A DNA stretch of 47,727 bases from Bacteroidales bacterium (GTDB lineage Bacteria; Bacteroidota; Bacteroidia; Bacteroidales; WCHB1-69), in contig JAEEKX010000014.1 of assembly GCA_016288655.1 (NCBI GenBank), positions 1-47,727 of the forward strand, written 5' to 3'. This document shows positions 1 through 7,948 of the stretch, one piece after another. The notes under the pieces are model-generated. The model saw nothing but the letters and a program-made list of their open reading frames with translations, had not been told where the DNA came from and did no database searches. The translations under genes and the position numbers were made by a program. Each line of letters opens with the position of its first letter. Position 1 is the stretch's first letter.

Positions 1-395
1 ATGGGTTCCCATTCAATGGTGCAGCCGGTTTCGGCATTGGGGTAGGCTTCGCGGATGATGGAGAAGATAGAGGGGAAGATGCCGTGCGCATTTTCATACG
101 CGAAGGGGAGGTCGTGTTGCTCGGAGTCCCACGTGGTAAAGCCGTGCGATTCGGGACCCACGCCCATGAACATCGAGGCCCAGTTGACGCCTGAAGAGGA
201 TGGCAGCACCGAGCGCTTATGCAGTGTTACGCTTCCGCCTTGCATCAGCATACGGATATTCGGGATATCGTGCGCCTTGTCCAAGTCGTGCGCCGCCCAT
301 CCGTCCAGTCCGATGAGTATCACGTGTTTCGCGCGGGGCTGTGCCTGAGCCGACATCGCGAAAAGCAAGAAAATCAGTAAAATTATTCTTTTCAT
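1..395 (-). CDS. Exported type I phosphodiesterase/nucleotide pyrophosphatase-like protein (partial, N-terminal part)
   Basis: The gene reads leftward from an ATG at 395 and runs off the window, leaving 131 residues. It opens with a hydrophobic signal peptide ending near AMSAQAQ (about residue 19). LIGLDGWAAHDLD follows, with Asp31 in the place of the first metal ligand of the alkaline phosphatase superfamily. LPSSSGVNWASMFMG (about 65-79) matches the nucleophile region of type I phosphodiesterases, with a Ser (68 or 69) where many members have Thr, and a PESHGF motif follows as in that family. Expected role: hydrolysis of phosphodiester or pyrophosphate bonds in the periplasm. The substrate cannot be told without the C-terminal half. 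A TATCTTTG box lies just upstream. A sulfatase or phosphoglycerol-transferase relative is a less likely alternative. Confidence 0.8.
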   Translation of the reverse strand, partial: MKRIILLIFLLFAMSAQAQPRAKHVILIGLDGWAAHDLDKAHDIPNIRMLMQGGSVTLHKRSVLPSSSGVNWASMFMGVGPESHGFTTWDSEQHDLPFAYENAHGIFPSIFSIIREAYPNAETGCTIEWEP

Positions 396-423
396 GATCT
401 TAGCTGTTTCGGGAATCAGGTGG

Positions 424-431
424 CAAAGATA
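424..431 (-). promoter_or_regulatory. Bacteroidota -7 promoter box for the phosphodiesterase gene
   Basis: The minus strand reads TATCTTTG, matching the Bacteroidota sigma-ABfr -7 consensus TAnnTTTG, about 30 bp before the ATG at 395. No convincing -33 element was identified. Confidence 0.55.
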
Positions 432-512
432 CAATTTTTCCAAGAAACAACTACGAATTGCGCAGATTACGCGAATTATTCATGGGCGCCATCCCTACCC
501 AACAATTCAACA

Positions 513-621
513 AATCAACACTTCAACAAAAAAGTAGGAAGCAACCTCCCGTCACTTCCCACTTGAAAATAAAACTTTCAATTTTCAGTTTTCAATTCTC
601 AACTCTCGAGCACGCACACCA
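513..621. repeat. Direct repeat copy A, outer flank of the MNT/HEPN cassette, with a gcvP 3'-end remnant
   Basis: This is one of two ~107-109 bp direct repeats; the other is at 1412-1518. The first 33 bp (513-545 and 1412-1444) are identical, the middle is a diverged T/A/C-rich tract, and the last 18 bp (604-621 and 1501-1518) are identical. On the minus strand the last part encodes NLVCVLE followed by a stop, the same in-frame residues that end GcvP (NLVCVLEK-stop), with a synonymous difference in the Leu codon. It therefore looks like the tail of a second gcvP copy or a captured gcvP tail, not chance similarity. The HEPN gene stops 4 bp from it. Confidence 0.85.
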
Positions 622-624
622 AGT

Positions 625-1026
625 TCAATCCTGAATAGATTCAATGACAGCAGTAACTTTTTCCACAAAATGATGGGATGGTTCTGCCAGGCTTTTCGCT
701 TCCTCATCAGAAACATTGTATGCACAATTGTAGTCTGCTTTTTGCCGAAGCTGAAACAAACGAGCTAACAAACTTCCTTCCTCTATAGCAACAATCCCGG
801 TCTTAACAAAATGCTGACTAAATTGAGAAATAATTCCCGAGTGAGTACGGACAGCAATCTGCTTTTTCAAAAACAAGGCTTGTACAATGTGGTAACAGGC
901 ATAATAGAAACGATTGACAGCCAAATCAAAATGCCCCAATGCCATCATTTCATCTGCTTGACTGATAAAGTGATGTGCCTTTTCAACTTGATGTTGAATC
1001 AATATGTGTCGTTCTTCTTGGTTCAT
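625..1026 (-). CDS. HEPN-domain toxin of an MNT/HEPN (HepT/MntA-like) toxin-antitoxin pair
   Basis: This 133-residue protein is all-helical in character, with the HEPN hallmark RFYYACYH (Arg39 to His46), the RxYYAxxH form typical of HEPN proteins paired with minimal nucleotidyltransferases. A second conserved patch, AVRTHSG, lies near residues 59-64. HEPN toxins of this type are generally RNases, and the partner nucleotidyltransferase silences them by adding AMP to a tyrosine (type VII TA systems). Its start overlaps the end of the MNT gene by 4 bp (ATGA), so the two are translationally coupled. Base composition is clearly more AT-rich than neighbouring gcvP, which suggests horizontal acquisition. 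The family is clear; toxicity is inferred from the pairing. Confidence 0.88.
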   Translation of the reverse strand: MNQEERHILIQHQVEKAHHFISQADEMMALGHFDLAVNRFYYACYHIVQALFLKKQIAVRTHSGIISQFSQHFVKTGIVAIEEGSLLARLFQLRQKADYNCAYNVSDEEAKSLAEPSHHFVEKVTAVIESIQD

Positions 1027-1337
1027 GATAATAGGTTGATGGCATCCTGTTCAACATTCTCGTAGAAGGGAGTAGCCTGATATGATTTCCACTCCTTTGC
1101 TGTGTACATGATAGGATTGATTTCTTCCCCCAGTTCACATCCTAACAATACAAAAGGATAACTCACAGTATCATAGTCGGATTGCGTAAGTGAATCTTTG
1201 TTTAGAATGAGAAGAATATCCCAATCGGAATGACGATGGGCAGTTCCCCTCGCACGGGATCCATAGAGCCAAGCTGAACTTCCCGCAGGAAGCACAGTTA
1301 GCGCAAGGTGTTTGATGTCAGAAAGGACGTTGCCCAT
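1023..1337 (-). CDS. MNT-type minimal nucleotidyltransferase, antitoxin partner of the HEPN protein
   Basis: This 104-residue protein carries the nucleotidyltransferase signature GSRARGTAHRHSDWD (residues 26-40): the GS pair and Asp38 and Asp40 for metal and nucleotide binding. Its length is usual for MNT antitoxins. In characterised MntA/HepT pairs the enzyme AMPylates the HEPN toxin and blocks it. It is the first gene of the pair and overlaps the toxin gene by 4 bp. A TATTTTTG promoter box lies about 20 bp upstream of the ATG. The pair sits alone between direct repeats next to gcvP, with no recombinase nearby. Confidence 0.88.
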   Translation of the reverse strand: MGNVLSDIKHLALTVLPAGSSAWLYGSRARGTAHRHSDWDILLILNKDSLTQSDYDTVSYPFVLLGCELGEEINPIMYTAKEWKSYQATPFYENVEQDAINLLS

Positions 1338-1357
1338 GATGTGTTTTTTTTGATTGG

Positions 1358-1365
1358 CAAAAATA
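1358..1365 (-). promoter_or_regulatory. -7 promoter box for the MNT/HEPN operon
   Basis: The minus strand reads TATTTTTG, a match to TAnnTTTG, about 20 bp before the MNT start codon. The cassette therefore appears to carry its own promoter. Confidence 0.55.
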
Positions 1366-1411
1366 CGATTTTTCTGACAAATATCAATATTCAGACAAAA
1401 AACGCAACAGG

Positions 1412-1518
1412 AATCAACACTTCAACAAAAAAGTAGGAAGCAACTTCCGGCTACTTCCTACTTTGAACTTTTAACTTTTAACTCTCAACTTTTAACTACT
1501 TCTCGAGCACGCACACCA
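1412..1518. repeat. Direct repeat copy B, inner flank of the MNT/HEPN cassette, overlapping the gcvP 3' end
   Basis: This is the partner of the repeat at 513-621. It includes 33 identical bp at its left end, a T/A/C-rich middle built from near-repeats of aacttttaactt, and 18 identical bp at its right end that lie inside gcvP and encode the last residues of the protein. The start-to-start distance between copies is 899 bp. Confidence 0.85.
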
Positions 1519-4351
1519 GGTTTCTGTCGCCGAAGGCGTCGTCGATCTTGCTGACCGTCGGCCAGTACTTGTCGGCGACGGGCATCGGGAAGGCAGCCTG
1601 CTGGCGGGTGTACGGACGATCCCACGTGTCGGCGCAGACCACACCCATCGTGTGCGGGGCGCGCTTGATGACATTGTTCACGCGGTCGGCCTTGCCCTCT
1701 TCGATGTCGCGGATCTCCTGACGGATGGAGAGCATGGCGTCGCAGAAACGGTCGAGCTCGCTCAGCGGCTCGCTTTCGGTGGGCTCCACCATCAAAGTGC
1801 CGTGTACCGGGAAGGCCACGGTGGGAGCGTGGAAACCGTAGTCCATCAAACGCTTGGCGATGTCGCCCACCTGCACTCCGCAGCTCTTCTCGAACTCGTT
1901 GAAGTCGAGAATCATCTCGTGGGCGCACATGCCGTTCTTGCCGGTGTACAAAATCTTATAGTCGTTCTGCAAACGGGCGCGGATGTAGTTGGCATTCAGG
2001 ATGGCCCATTCGGTGACGTGCTTCAAGCCCTCGCCGCCCAGCATCTTGAGGTAGCCGTAGGTGATGGGCAACAGGTAGGCGCTGCCGTAAGGTGCGGAAG
2101 CCACCTGACTGCCGTTCTTGCCACCGACAGTTGCCAAAGCGTGCTTCGGCAGAAAGTCCACGAGGTGCTCGGCCACGCATATGGTGCCCACGCCGGGACC
2201 GCCACCGCCGTGAGGCATGGCAAAGGTCTTGTGGAGGTTGAGGTGGCACACGTCGGCGCCCATCGTGCCGGGTGAGGTCAGACCCACCTGAGCGTTCATG
2301 TTGGCACCGTCCATATACACCTGCCCGCCGTTCTCGTGTACGATCTTGATGATGTCAAGCACCGCCTCCTCGAACACACCGTGCGTGGAGGGATAGGTGA
2401 TCATGAGGCAGGCGAGGTTGTCGCGGTTGGCCTCGGCCTTCTCGCGCAGGTCGTTCACGTCGATTTCACCGTCCTCGGTTGATTTCACCACGCAGACTTG
2501 GAAGCCGGCCTTGGCGGAAGAGGCGGGGTTTGTGCCGTGAGCGGAAGCGGGGATCAAGCAGATGTTGCGGTGACCCTGGCCGATGTGGTGCAGATAGTTG
2601 CGGATGACCGTCAGACCGGCATACTCGCCAGCAGCGCCGGAGTTGGGCTGGAACGACATCGCCTTGAAACCGGTGATGGTGCACAGCCAGTGGCTCATCT
2701 CGTCGATCATTTCGAGGTAGCCCTGCGTCTGGTCGGCGGGAGCGTACGGATGAATGTTGCAGGCAGCGGCCCAGCTCAGCGGCAGCATCTCGGCGGCAGC
2801 GTTCAGCTTCATGGTGCAGCTTCCCAGCGGAATCATCGCGCGGTTGAGCGACAAATCCTTGATTTCCAACATCTTCATATAACGCATCATCTCCGTTTCG
2901 GAATGATATTTGTGGAAGATTTCCTGCGTAAGGATTTCAGATTTGCGTTTCAGATTTTCCGGAATGTGGAGGTCGGGAACGCAGTTGCCCTGGCACACAT
3001 ACGGGGTGAAGGTCTTGCCGGCGGTGATGGCCAGCACTTCGAGGATGGCGTTGACATCCTTCAAGGTCACGGTCTCGTCCAGAGAGACGGTGAAGCAACG
3101 CTCGCAGTGGTAGCAGAGGTTGATCTCTTTCGACAGGGCCACCTTCTTCACGTCGTCGCAAGTGAAACCTTCGGGCGTTTCGAGGCAGAGGGTGTCGAAA
3201 TAGTATTCGTTGTACTGTTTGAAACCGTATTTGGCCGCTTCGGAAGCCAGCACGCCAGCCAGCACGTTGATCTTGGTGGCTTTGTTGCGCAGACCTTCGG
3301 CGCCGTGCCACATAGCGTAGAAGCCGGCCATGATGGCGGTGAGGGCGCTGGCGGTGCAGATGTTGGAGGTGGCTTTCTCGCGCTTGATGTGCTGTTCGCG
3401 CATCTGGAGGGCCATACGCACGGCGCGGCCGCCTTCGGCATCAACGGTGATACCGATGATACGGCCGGGCATCTGGCGCTTGAACTCCTCGGTGCAGGCG
3501 TAGAAGCCGGCGGCCGGTGAGCCGAAGCCCATCGGGATGCCGAAACGCTGGGTGGAACCGGTCACGCAGTCGGCGCCCCACTCGCCGGGAGGTGTGAGGA
3601 GCGTGAGGGCGTACAGGTCGGTGGCAACGCCCACGAAAATCTTGAGCTCGTGGCACTTGGCGGTGAAAGCGGCGAAGTCGTGGATGCCGCCCCAGTAGTT
3701 GGGGTACTGGATCATCGCGCCGAAGAAGGTCTCATCGAGCTGCACTTGGTCGGCCTTGCCGATAACCAGTTCGATGCCTTGAGCGGCGGCGTTGGTCTGC
3801 ATCACGCCGATGCAGTGCGGGAACACGCCTTCGGAGACGAAGTATTTGTGAACGTTGTTCTTCTGCTGTTCGCGGGTGCGGCAGCGGTAGAACATCAGCA
3901 TCATCTCGCCGGCGGCGGTGGCGTCGTCCAGCATGGAGGCGTTGGCCATCGGCATGGCGGTGAGGGAGCTGACCATGGTCTGGTAGTTGAGCAGGGCTTC
4001 GATACGGCCCTGTGAAATCTCGGCCTGATAGGGGGTGTAGGCGGTGTACCAGCCGGGGTTCTCGAAAATGTTGCGCAGAATCACGGCGGGGGTGTAGGTG
4101 TTGTAGTGCCCCATGCCGATGAAGGAGCGGTACATTTTGTTCTTGGCCATCTTGGCGTTGATGAGGTTGAGGTATTCGCCCTCCTGCATGCCTTCGGGCA
4201 GGTCGAGCGGCTTCGGCAGGCGAATAGCGGCCGGAACGGTCTTCTCAATCAGTTCGTCCATCGACTTGACGCCGATGGTCTGTAACATTTTCTGGGCCTC
4301 CTCGCAGGAAGGTCCGTTGTGGCGGGTTGTGAAATCGTCTTTGATTACCAT
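1496..4351 (-). CDS. gcvP: Glycine dehydrogenase (decarboxylating), P-protein of the glycine cleavage system
   Basis: This 951-residue single-chain P-protein is close to the usual length of the fused (alpha plus beta) form. The N-terminal half has the aminotransferase-like fold including NTYTPAVILRNIFENPGWYT. The C-terminal half holds the PLP-binding lysine in NLHKTFAMPHGGGGPGVG (Lys708). The enzyme decarboxylates glycine and passes the aminomethyl group to the lipoyl H-protein, releasing CO2; it acts in the cytoplasm with GcvT, GcvH and Lpd, none of which is encoded here. The final codons are duplicated at 604-621 beyond the MNT/HEPN cassette. A good promoter lies directly upstream. Confidence 0.97.
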   Translation of the reverse strand: MVIKDDFTTRHNGPSCEEAQKMLQTIGVKSMDELIEKTVPAAIRLPKPLDLPEGMQEGEYLNLINAKMAKNKMYRSFIGMGHYNTYTPAVILRNIFENPGWYTAYTPYQAEISQGRIEALLNYQTMVSSLTAMPMANASMLDDATAAGEMMLMFYRCRTREQQKNNVHKYFVSEGVFPHCIGVMQTNAAAQGIELVIGKADQVQLDETFFGAMIQYPNYWGGIHDFAAFTAKCHELKIFVGVATDLYALTLLTPPGEWGADCVTGSTQRFGIPMGFGSPAAGFYACTEEFKRQMPGRIIGITVDAEGGRAVRMALQMREQHIKREKATSNICTASALTAIMAGFYAMWHGAEGLRNKATKINVLAGVLASEAAKYGFKQYNEYYFDTLCLETPEGFTCDDVKKVALSKEINLCYHCERCFTVSLDETVTLKDVNAILEVLAITAGKTFTPYVCQGNCVPDLHIPENLKRKSEILTQEIFHKYHSETEMMRYMKMLEIKDLSLNRAMIPLGSCTMKLNAAAEMLPLSWAAACNIHPYAPADQTQGYLEMIDEMSHWLCTITGFKAMSFQPNSGAAGEYAGLTVIRNYLHHIGQGHRNICLIPASAHGTNPASSAKAGFQVCVVKSTEDGEIDVNDLREKAEANRDNLACLMITYPSTHGVFEEAVLDIIKIVHENGGQVYMDGANMNAQVGLTSPGTMGADVCHLNLHKTFAMPHGGGGPGVGTICVAEHLVDFLPKHALATVGGKNGSQVASAPYGSAYLLPITYGYLKMLGGEGLKHVTEWAILNANYIRARLQNDYKILYTGKNGMCAHEMILDFNEFEKSCGVQVGDIAKRLMDYGFHAPTVAFPVHGTLMVEPTESEPLSELDRFCDAMLSIRQEIRDIEEGKADRVNNVIKRAPHTMGVVCADTWDRPYTRQQAAFPMPVADKYWPTVSKIDDAFGDRNLVCVLEK

Positions 4352-4406
4352 ATTATAATGATTATTAAGTATTTATAAAATTTTTTCTTGAAAAGAAAAG
4401 AGGTGG

Positions 4407-4440
4407 CAAATATACAACTAAATTCGCAAATTCTTCAAAA
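4407..4440 (-). promoter_or_regulatory. Promoter of gcvP
   Basis: The minus strand reads TATATTTG (4414-4407), a match to the Bacteroidota -7 box. A TTTTG element (4440-4436) lies 21 bp upstream, the expected -33 spacing. The start codon is at 4351. Confidence 0.6.
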
Positions 4441-4446
4441 TATTAA

Positions 4447-4477
4447 ACAAAAAAATCCCCGCCAAATGACGGGGATT
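4447..4477 (-). terminator. Intrinsic terminator after the T9SS type A protein gene
   Basis: An 8-bp stem (AATCCCCG with CGGGGATT, 4454-4461 and 4470-4477) encloses an 8-nt loop. On the minus strand it is followed by a run of seven T, the layout of a rho-independent terminator for the gene ending at 4501. Confidence 0.85.
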
Positions 4478-4500
4478 GAATATTTTCAGAAATGATAAGA

Positions 4501-6279
4501 TTATTTCTTGATGAACTTTCTGGTGACAGTGCTTTCGCCGTTCAAACGGATGAAATAAACGCCGTTGCTGAGGTTGGAGACATTGATTTGGAAATCATTG
4601 TCGGTGATGTTGGCGCTATAGACAATCTGTCCGAAAGAGTTGATAATCTGAACATTGCTGAAGTTCTCAGCATGTACGTTCAGTGCCGTGCTGGCGGGAC
4701 TCGGGTAGATGCTGACGAGGTTGGACTCGTTCTCGTCAATATCGTCGAATACGGTGGCGTAAACCGTGACATTGAGGATGTTTACACTGTTGTTGAGGTC
4801 GTTGGAGTAGAGGTACAGTTTGCCGGTACGGATGGTGCCAAAGTCACCGGCAGTGAGGGAGATGGTGACCTGTTCCGAACCGTTGGCGGCGATAGTGCCC
4901 TGTGCAGTAGGCGCGATGCTCATCCACGGAGTGATGGGGGCACCATTCACATGACCCGTGATGGCCCAGTTGTAGGTGAGAGAGGAGTTGGTGTTGAGGT
5001 GGTTCCACGCCACGGAGGTCTTGCACCAGTTGCCATACGGGTCGGGGCTGGTGGCGTCGTCGCAGCCGATGGAAGGCTTAAGGTCCTCGGAGGCAGCGGT
5101 CTCTTCCGTCTGCTCAAAGTAGACGCCAAACCAAAGGTCGCGGCCGTCAAGCAGATACGGTGTAGTGAGGGGAACACTGTTCAGTCCTTCCACGGGGGTA
5201 AAGGCCTGTTCGTAAATCACTTCACCGGGACCGTCCACGAGAATGCCGTTCATGTCGTAAATCTGGATTTTGGGGTTGAGCATCAGATCAACATTTTCCA
5301 AATAAACTTCGATGAGATCCAGCGAGTAGCCGATGAGGTTTTGGTTGATGAGGTCGGTGGCGGTATAACCGATAGCGGCTGCGACAAAGGTGCTGCCAAA
5401 GATGATGCCACTACCCAAGTCACCGGCACGGGTGAGGGTGGTTTCTCCTTGTGCAGTGCCAGCAGTCACGTCGTAAACCGGCACAATGCGGTAGTTGACG
5501 GGCATGCCGCCGGGATTGCTGAGGCTGAGGGGGTAGGTACTAGTGGTTCCGCACTCAACATCCCAGTGGATGTCCATGTTCGGTGTAATGACGAAGCTGC
5601 CGTCGTTGGCTGCGGTGATTTCAGAGAAGACGAAGTCGTCCACATAGTAGGTGCCGCTGGCGTTGTTCGGTGCGCCCGCGTAGAAGTTGACAGAACCGAG
5701 CTGGCAAAGACCGTTGGCTGCCTCGGAGGTGTTGCTGAAGGTCCAGGTGATGACGCTGGTGCCGTTGACCGTGAGGCTGGCCGAGTTGTTGTCAAGGTCC
5801 ACGTGAATCTTGACGGGGAACCATGCGTTGGTCGGATAGCTGAAGTTGGTATTGTTGTTGTTGATGGTGATGTAGCCACTGCCGCTGTTGTAGAGGAAGC
5901 ACTCGAAGGCCCACTCTATTCCTGGGTTGTAGTAGTGCTGCACGTTGAAGTAGGCACCGCTGCCACTTGTGGGGACATAATAGTTGAAGTCGATGTCGAA
6001 CACCCCTGAAGTCTGGTTGGAGAAACGATAGATGATGTCGTTGGTACCAGTGATTTTAAGGGAGTTGCTTCCGCTATTAGCCTGCTCGGTAGAGATGTAG
6101 GCATCTTCGGAGGTGCCGGGGGCGTTGCTCCATGTCGTCCAGTTGGTGTTGTTCTGTGAACAAAGCTGCTGACCGGCGGTGTAGCTGTCGAAGTTGTCGG
6201 AATAGACAACCGTCTGTGCCTGAAGCATGGCGAATGAGAATGCCAGACTGAAAAGGAGTAGTACTTTTTTCATACGCAT
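4501..6279 (-). CDS. Secreted T9SS type A sorting-domain protein with an N-terminal lectin-like region
   Basis: This 592-residue protein begins with a signal peptide ending near AMLQAQ (about residue 22). VVYSDNFDSYTAG and the following beta-rich 200 residues resemble concanavalin/LamG-type domains of Bacteroidota surface proteins. The middle has a domain with WDVECGTTSTYPLSLSNPGG and a segment ending in TGKLYLYSNDLNN, similar to Ig-like spacers. The last ~70 residues are a type A sorting domain: IYPSPASTALNVH, then LSNGVYFIRL and a basic end KFIKK. It should be exported by Sec, moved across the outer membrane by the type IX system and attached to the surface or released. No catalytic motif was seen; carbohydrate binding is a guess. 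A second Met two codons downstream is an alternative start. Confidence 0.85.
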   Translation of the reverse strand: MRMKKVLLLFSLAFSFAMLQAQTVVYSDNFDSYTAGQQLCSQNNTNWTTWSNAPGTSEDAYISTEQANSGSNSLKITGTNDIIYRFSNQTSGVFDIDFNYYVPTSGSGAYFNVQHYYNPGIEWAFECFLYNSGSGYITINNNNTNFSYPTNAWFPVKIHVDLDNNSASLTVNGTSVITWTFSNTSEAANGLCQLGSVNFYAGAPNNASGTYYVDDFVFSEITAANDGSFVITPNMDIHWDVECGTTSTYPLSLSNPGGMPVNYRIVPVYDVTAGTAQGETTLTRAGDLGSGIIFGSTFVAAAIGYTATDLINQNLIGYSLDLIEVYLENVDLMLNPKIQIYDMNGILVDGPGEVIYEQAFTPVEGLNSVPLTTPYLLDGRDLWFGVYFEQTEETAASEDLKPSIGCDDATSPDPYGNWCKTSVAWNHLNTNSSLTYNWAITGHVNGAPITPWMSIAPTAQGTIAANGSEQVTISLTAGDFGTIRTGKLYLYSNDLNNSVNILNVTVYATVFDDIDENESNLVSIYPSPASTALNVHAENFSNVQIINSFGQIVYSANITDNDFQINVSNLSNGVYFIRLNGESTVTRKFIKK

Positions 6280-6378
6280 AAAATTTAAGGGGTTAAAAGA
6301 GACTCCTGTTTGAAATTTTTGGCGCCATACTGTCCACCTTGCGAAGTCTCATAAAACAAGGGTGACAATATGATGCTG

Positions 6379-6386
6379 CAAATATA
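6379..6386 (-). promoter_or_regulatory. -7 promoter box for the T9SS type A protein gene
   Basis: The minus strand reads TATATTTG (TAnnTTTG), leaving a leader of about 95 nt before the ATG at 6279. Confidence 0.45.
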
Positions 6387-6443
6387 GGTAATTTTTTAAT
6401 ATAAAGTGCGTTTCGTTTTGATTTTTATAAGGAATGGTGTCTT

Positions 6444-6593
6444 TTACCGAGCCATAGCCGCCTCGATTTCCTCCACCTCCACGGGCATGTCGGGCATGAG
6501 GTTGATGGGCTGGTCGCCCACCACCACGTCGGTCTCGATGCGCACGCCGATGCCCTCTTCGAGCACGTAAATGCCAGCTCGCAGCGTGGATTT
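6444..6593 (-). pseudogene. C-terminal remnant of an M24 aminopeptidase P (Xaa-Pro aminopeptidase)
   Basis: In the minus frame ending at a TAA (6444-6446), about 49 codons read AGIYVLEEGIGVRIETDVVV, then INLMPDMPVEVEEIEAAMAR and stop. This matches the C-terminal end of aminopeptidase P proteins, where EPGIY...GIGVRIE is followed by a metal-site Glu and an acidic tail. Upstream of AGIY the similarity stops (the usual TIEPG reads TLRAG) and the frame runs into the AT-rich promoter of the next gene, so no start or catalytic domain remains. It is a gene-end relic in the 376-bp gap 6280-6655; the rest of that gap holds only the two promoters listed. Confidence 0.75.
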
Positions 6594-6603
6594 TTGTAAA
6601 AAA

Positions 6604-6634
6604 TTGAAATTATGAAAAATTTATCGTACTTTTG
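6604..6634 (+). promoter_or_regulatory. Promoter of the exported CPxCG-motif protein gene
   Basis: TACTTTTG (6627-6634) matches the TAnnTTTG -7 box and TTG (6604-6606) lies 20 bp upstream as the -33 element. The ATG at 6656 follows about 22 bp later, so the TTG codon at 6632 is part of the promoter and not the start. Confidence 0.7.
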
Positions 6635-6655
6635 CCGTGTTTAAATTATCAAAAA

Positions 6656-7948
6656 ATGAAAAGAATCCTTCTGCCTTTGTTTTTTATATCGCTGATAAGC
6701 ATAGGGTTGTCGCAGATTCCTCCCGCGAGTTCCCCCACAGTGGTGGGCGTGGTCTGCCCCAATTGCGGATACATTGACTATGAGAGCGGAGAGCACCACA
6801 AGCCCGGCTGCCCCTACGATGAGCAGAACAGTTCGTCATCGCAGCCCGTTGACCCCGAGCGGCAGCGGCAGTTGGAAGACCGACTCTGTCCCGAATGCGG
6901 CGGCACCAACGGTCACCACAATTCCGACTGCATGGTAGGTAGCGCATACAAACTCCTGTATGAGTATCGTTCAAATGGCAAAAGCGAGTCCGACATCCGG
7001 CGAATGGAGGACAATATCATCCTTCTCAAGAAGGCGAACGCCAGACCGCAGCCGACCGTGCAACCCAGCACCACCGGGCGGGCGCAGATGGTCGATATGC
7101 AGCCGCGGCCGCTCTTCTCCGGCATCAACGAACGGAACCTCTCGATTCCGCCGACCGCCATCGGCGCATACAACGACTGGGGTTCTGTTGATGTGAGCAC
7201 CCTTACCGACCCCGACTTCAAATACGACATCTACCGTGGCGCCAACACTGCGGGCACGCCGCGTCTGCTCGGCGCCCACCTTCCCAACGGCACCATCCAG
7301 TGGAAGGTCTTCAAGATGGGCGACCGCGGTCAATACGTGGAGGTGGAAAACCCGTACCCCGTCGGATTGGTCAGCGGCGGCAACGCCCCCATCACCGACC
7401 TCTCCTACATCTGCGAGGGGCAACTCATCCGCATCACCTACAACGTCAACGGCACGGACGCGTATGCCGTGTATAATACCGACGGCGTCCGCATCTTCCC
7501 CCACAAGACCTTTCCCTATCCGGCCGTGTCGAACTTCTCGCTGCTCAACTACCGGCATGGCGGACTGGACTTCTTCCAGATTGAAGTCAATGGATGCCTC
7601 CATCTCATCAATTCGCGTGGCGATATCGTCTCCAGCGGGGAAAAACTGACCTATTACGACAACGTCATCATCGAGACCAAGGAGTATGAGGGCGATACCT
7701 GGTATGTAGTGCGCAATTACGAAGGGAAAGGCCTCATCTGCGACGAGTTCGGGTCGGAATTGTTGCCCAACACCTTCGCCGAGGTAGGTGTGTTCAACAG
7801 TACCAATGGTTCCTATTTGGTGCTGAAAAAGCGCGTTGCTTCCTACGACAAAAAGGATTACCTACTTGTGGATCAATTTTTCAACATCTATGGGCAGTAT
7901 GAATCCGCTGATGCGGCGCACGCCGCCTGGCGGGCCGGAAGGCATTAG
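6656..7948 (+). CDS. Exported protein with two CPxCG/HHxxxC zinc-ribbon-like motifs and a WG-repeat-like C-terminal region
   Basis: This 430-residue protein of unknown function starts at ATG 6656; in-frame codons upstream lie inside the promoter. The signal peptide ends near SIGLSQ. Two related short motifs follow: VCPNCGYIDYESGEHHKPGC and LCPECGGTNGHHNSDC, each CPxCG, a short spacer, HH, three residues, Cys. Such spacing would suit a metal site, but zinc binding by an exported protein is unusual and unproven. The second half has repeated beta segments (YAVYNTDGVRIFP, LHLINSRGDIVSS, GKGLICDEFGSELL) like WG/propeller repeats that read out as nnnGxxI. There is no T9SS tail and no lipobox. It is monocistronic, between a pseudogene and the C10 protease. 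Confidence 0.7.
   Translation: MKRILLPLFFISLISIGLSQIPPASSPTVVGVVCPNCGYIDYESGEHHKPGCPYDEQNSSSSQPVDPERQRQLEDRLCPECGGTNGHHNSDCMVGSAYKLLYEYRSNGKSESDIRRMEDNIILLKKANARPQPTVQPSTTGRAQMVDMQPRPLFSGINERNLSIPPTAIGAYNDWGSVDVSTLTDPDFKYDIYRGANTAGTPRLLGAHLPNGTIQWKVFKMGDRGQYVEVENPYPVGLVSGGNAPITDLSYICEGQLIRITYNVNGTDAYAVYNTDGVRIFPHKTFPYPAVSNFSLLNYRHGGLDFFQIEVNGCLHLINSRGDIVSSGEKLTYYDNVIIETKEYEGDTWYVVRNYEGKGLICDEFGSELLPNTFAEVGVFNSTNGSYLVLKKRVASYDKKDYLLVDQFFNIYGQYESADAAHAAWRAGRH

Noticed and set aside
500-545. Short CAACA/TCAACA repeats as a possible CRISPR fragment
   Set aside because: Irregular, low-complexity, no spacers and no cas genes; part of the direct repeat flanking the TA cassette.
2498-3520. A 340-codon plus-strand open frame inside gcvP
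   Set aside because: Shadow of gcvP with no recognisable domains.
4492-6009. A 505-codon plus-strand open frame opposite the T9SS-A gene
   Set aside because: Antisense shadow; the minus-strand protein has signal peptide, sorting domain and a terminator.
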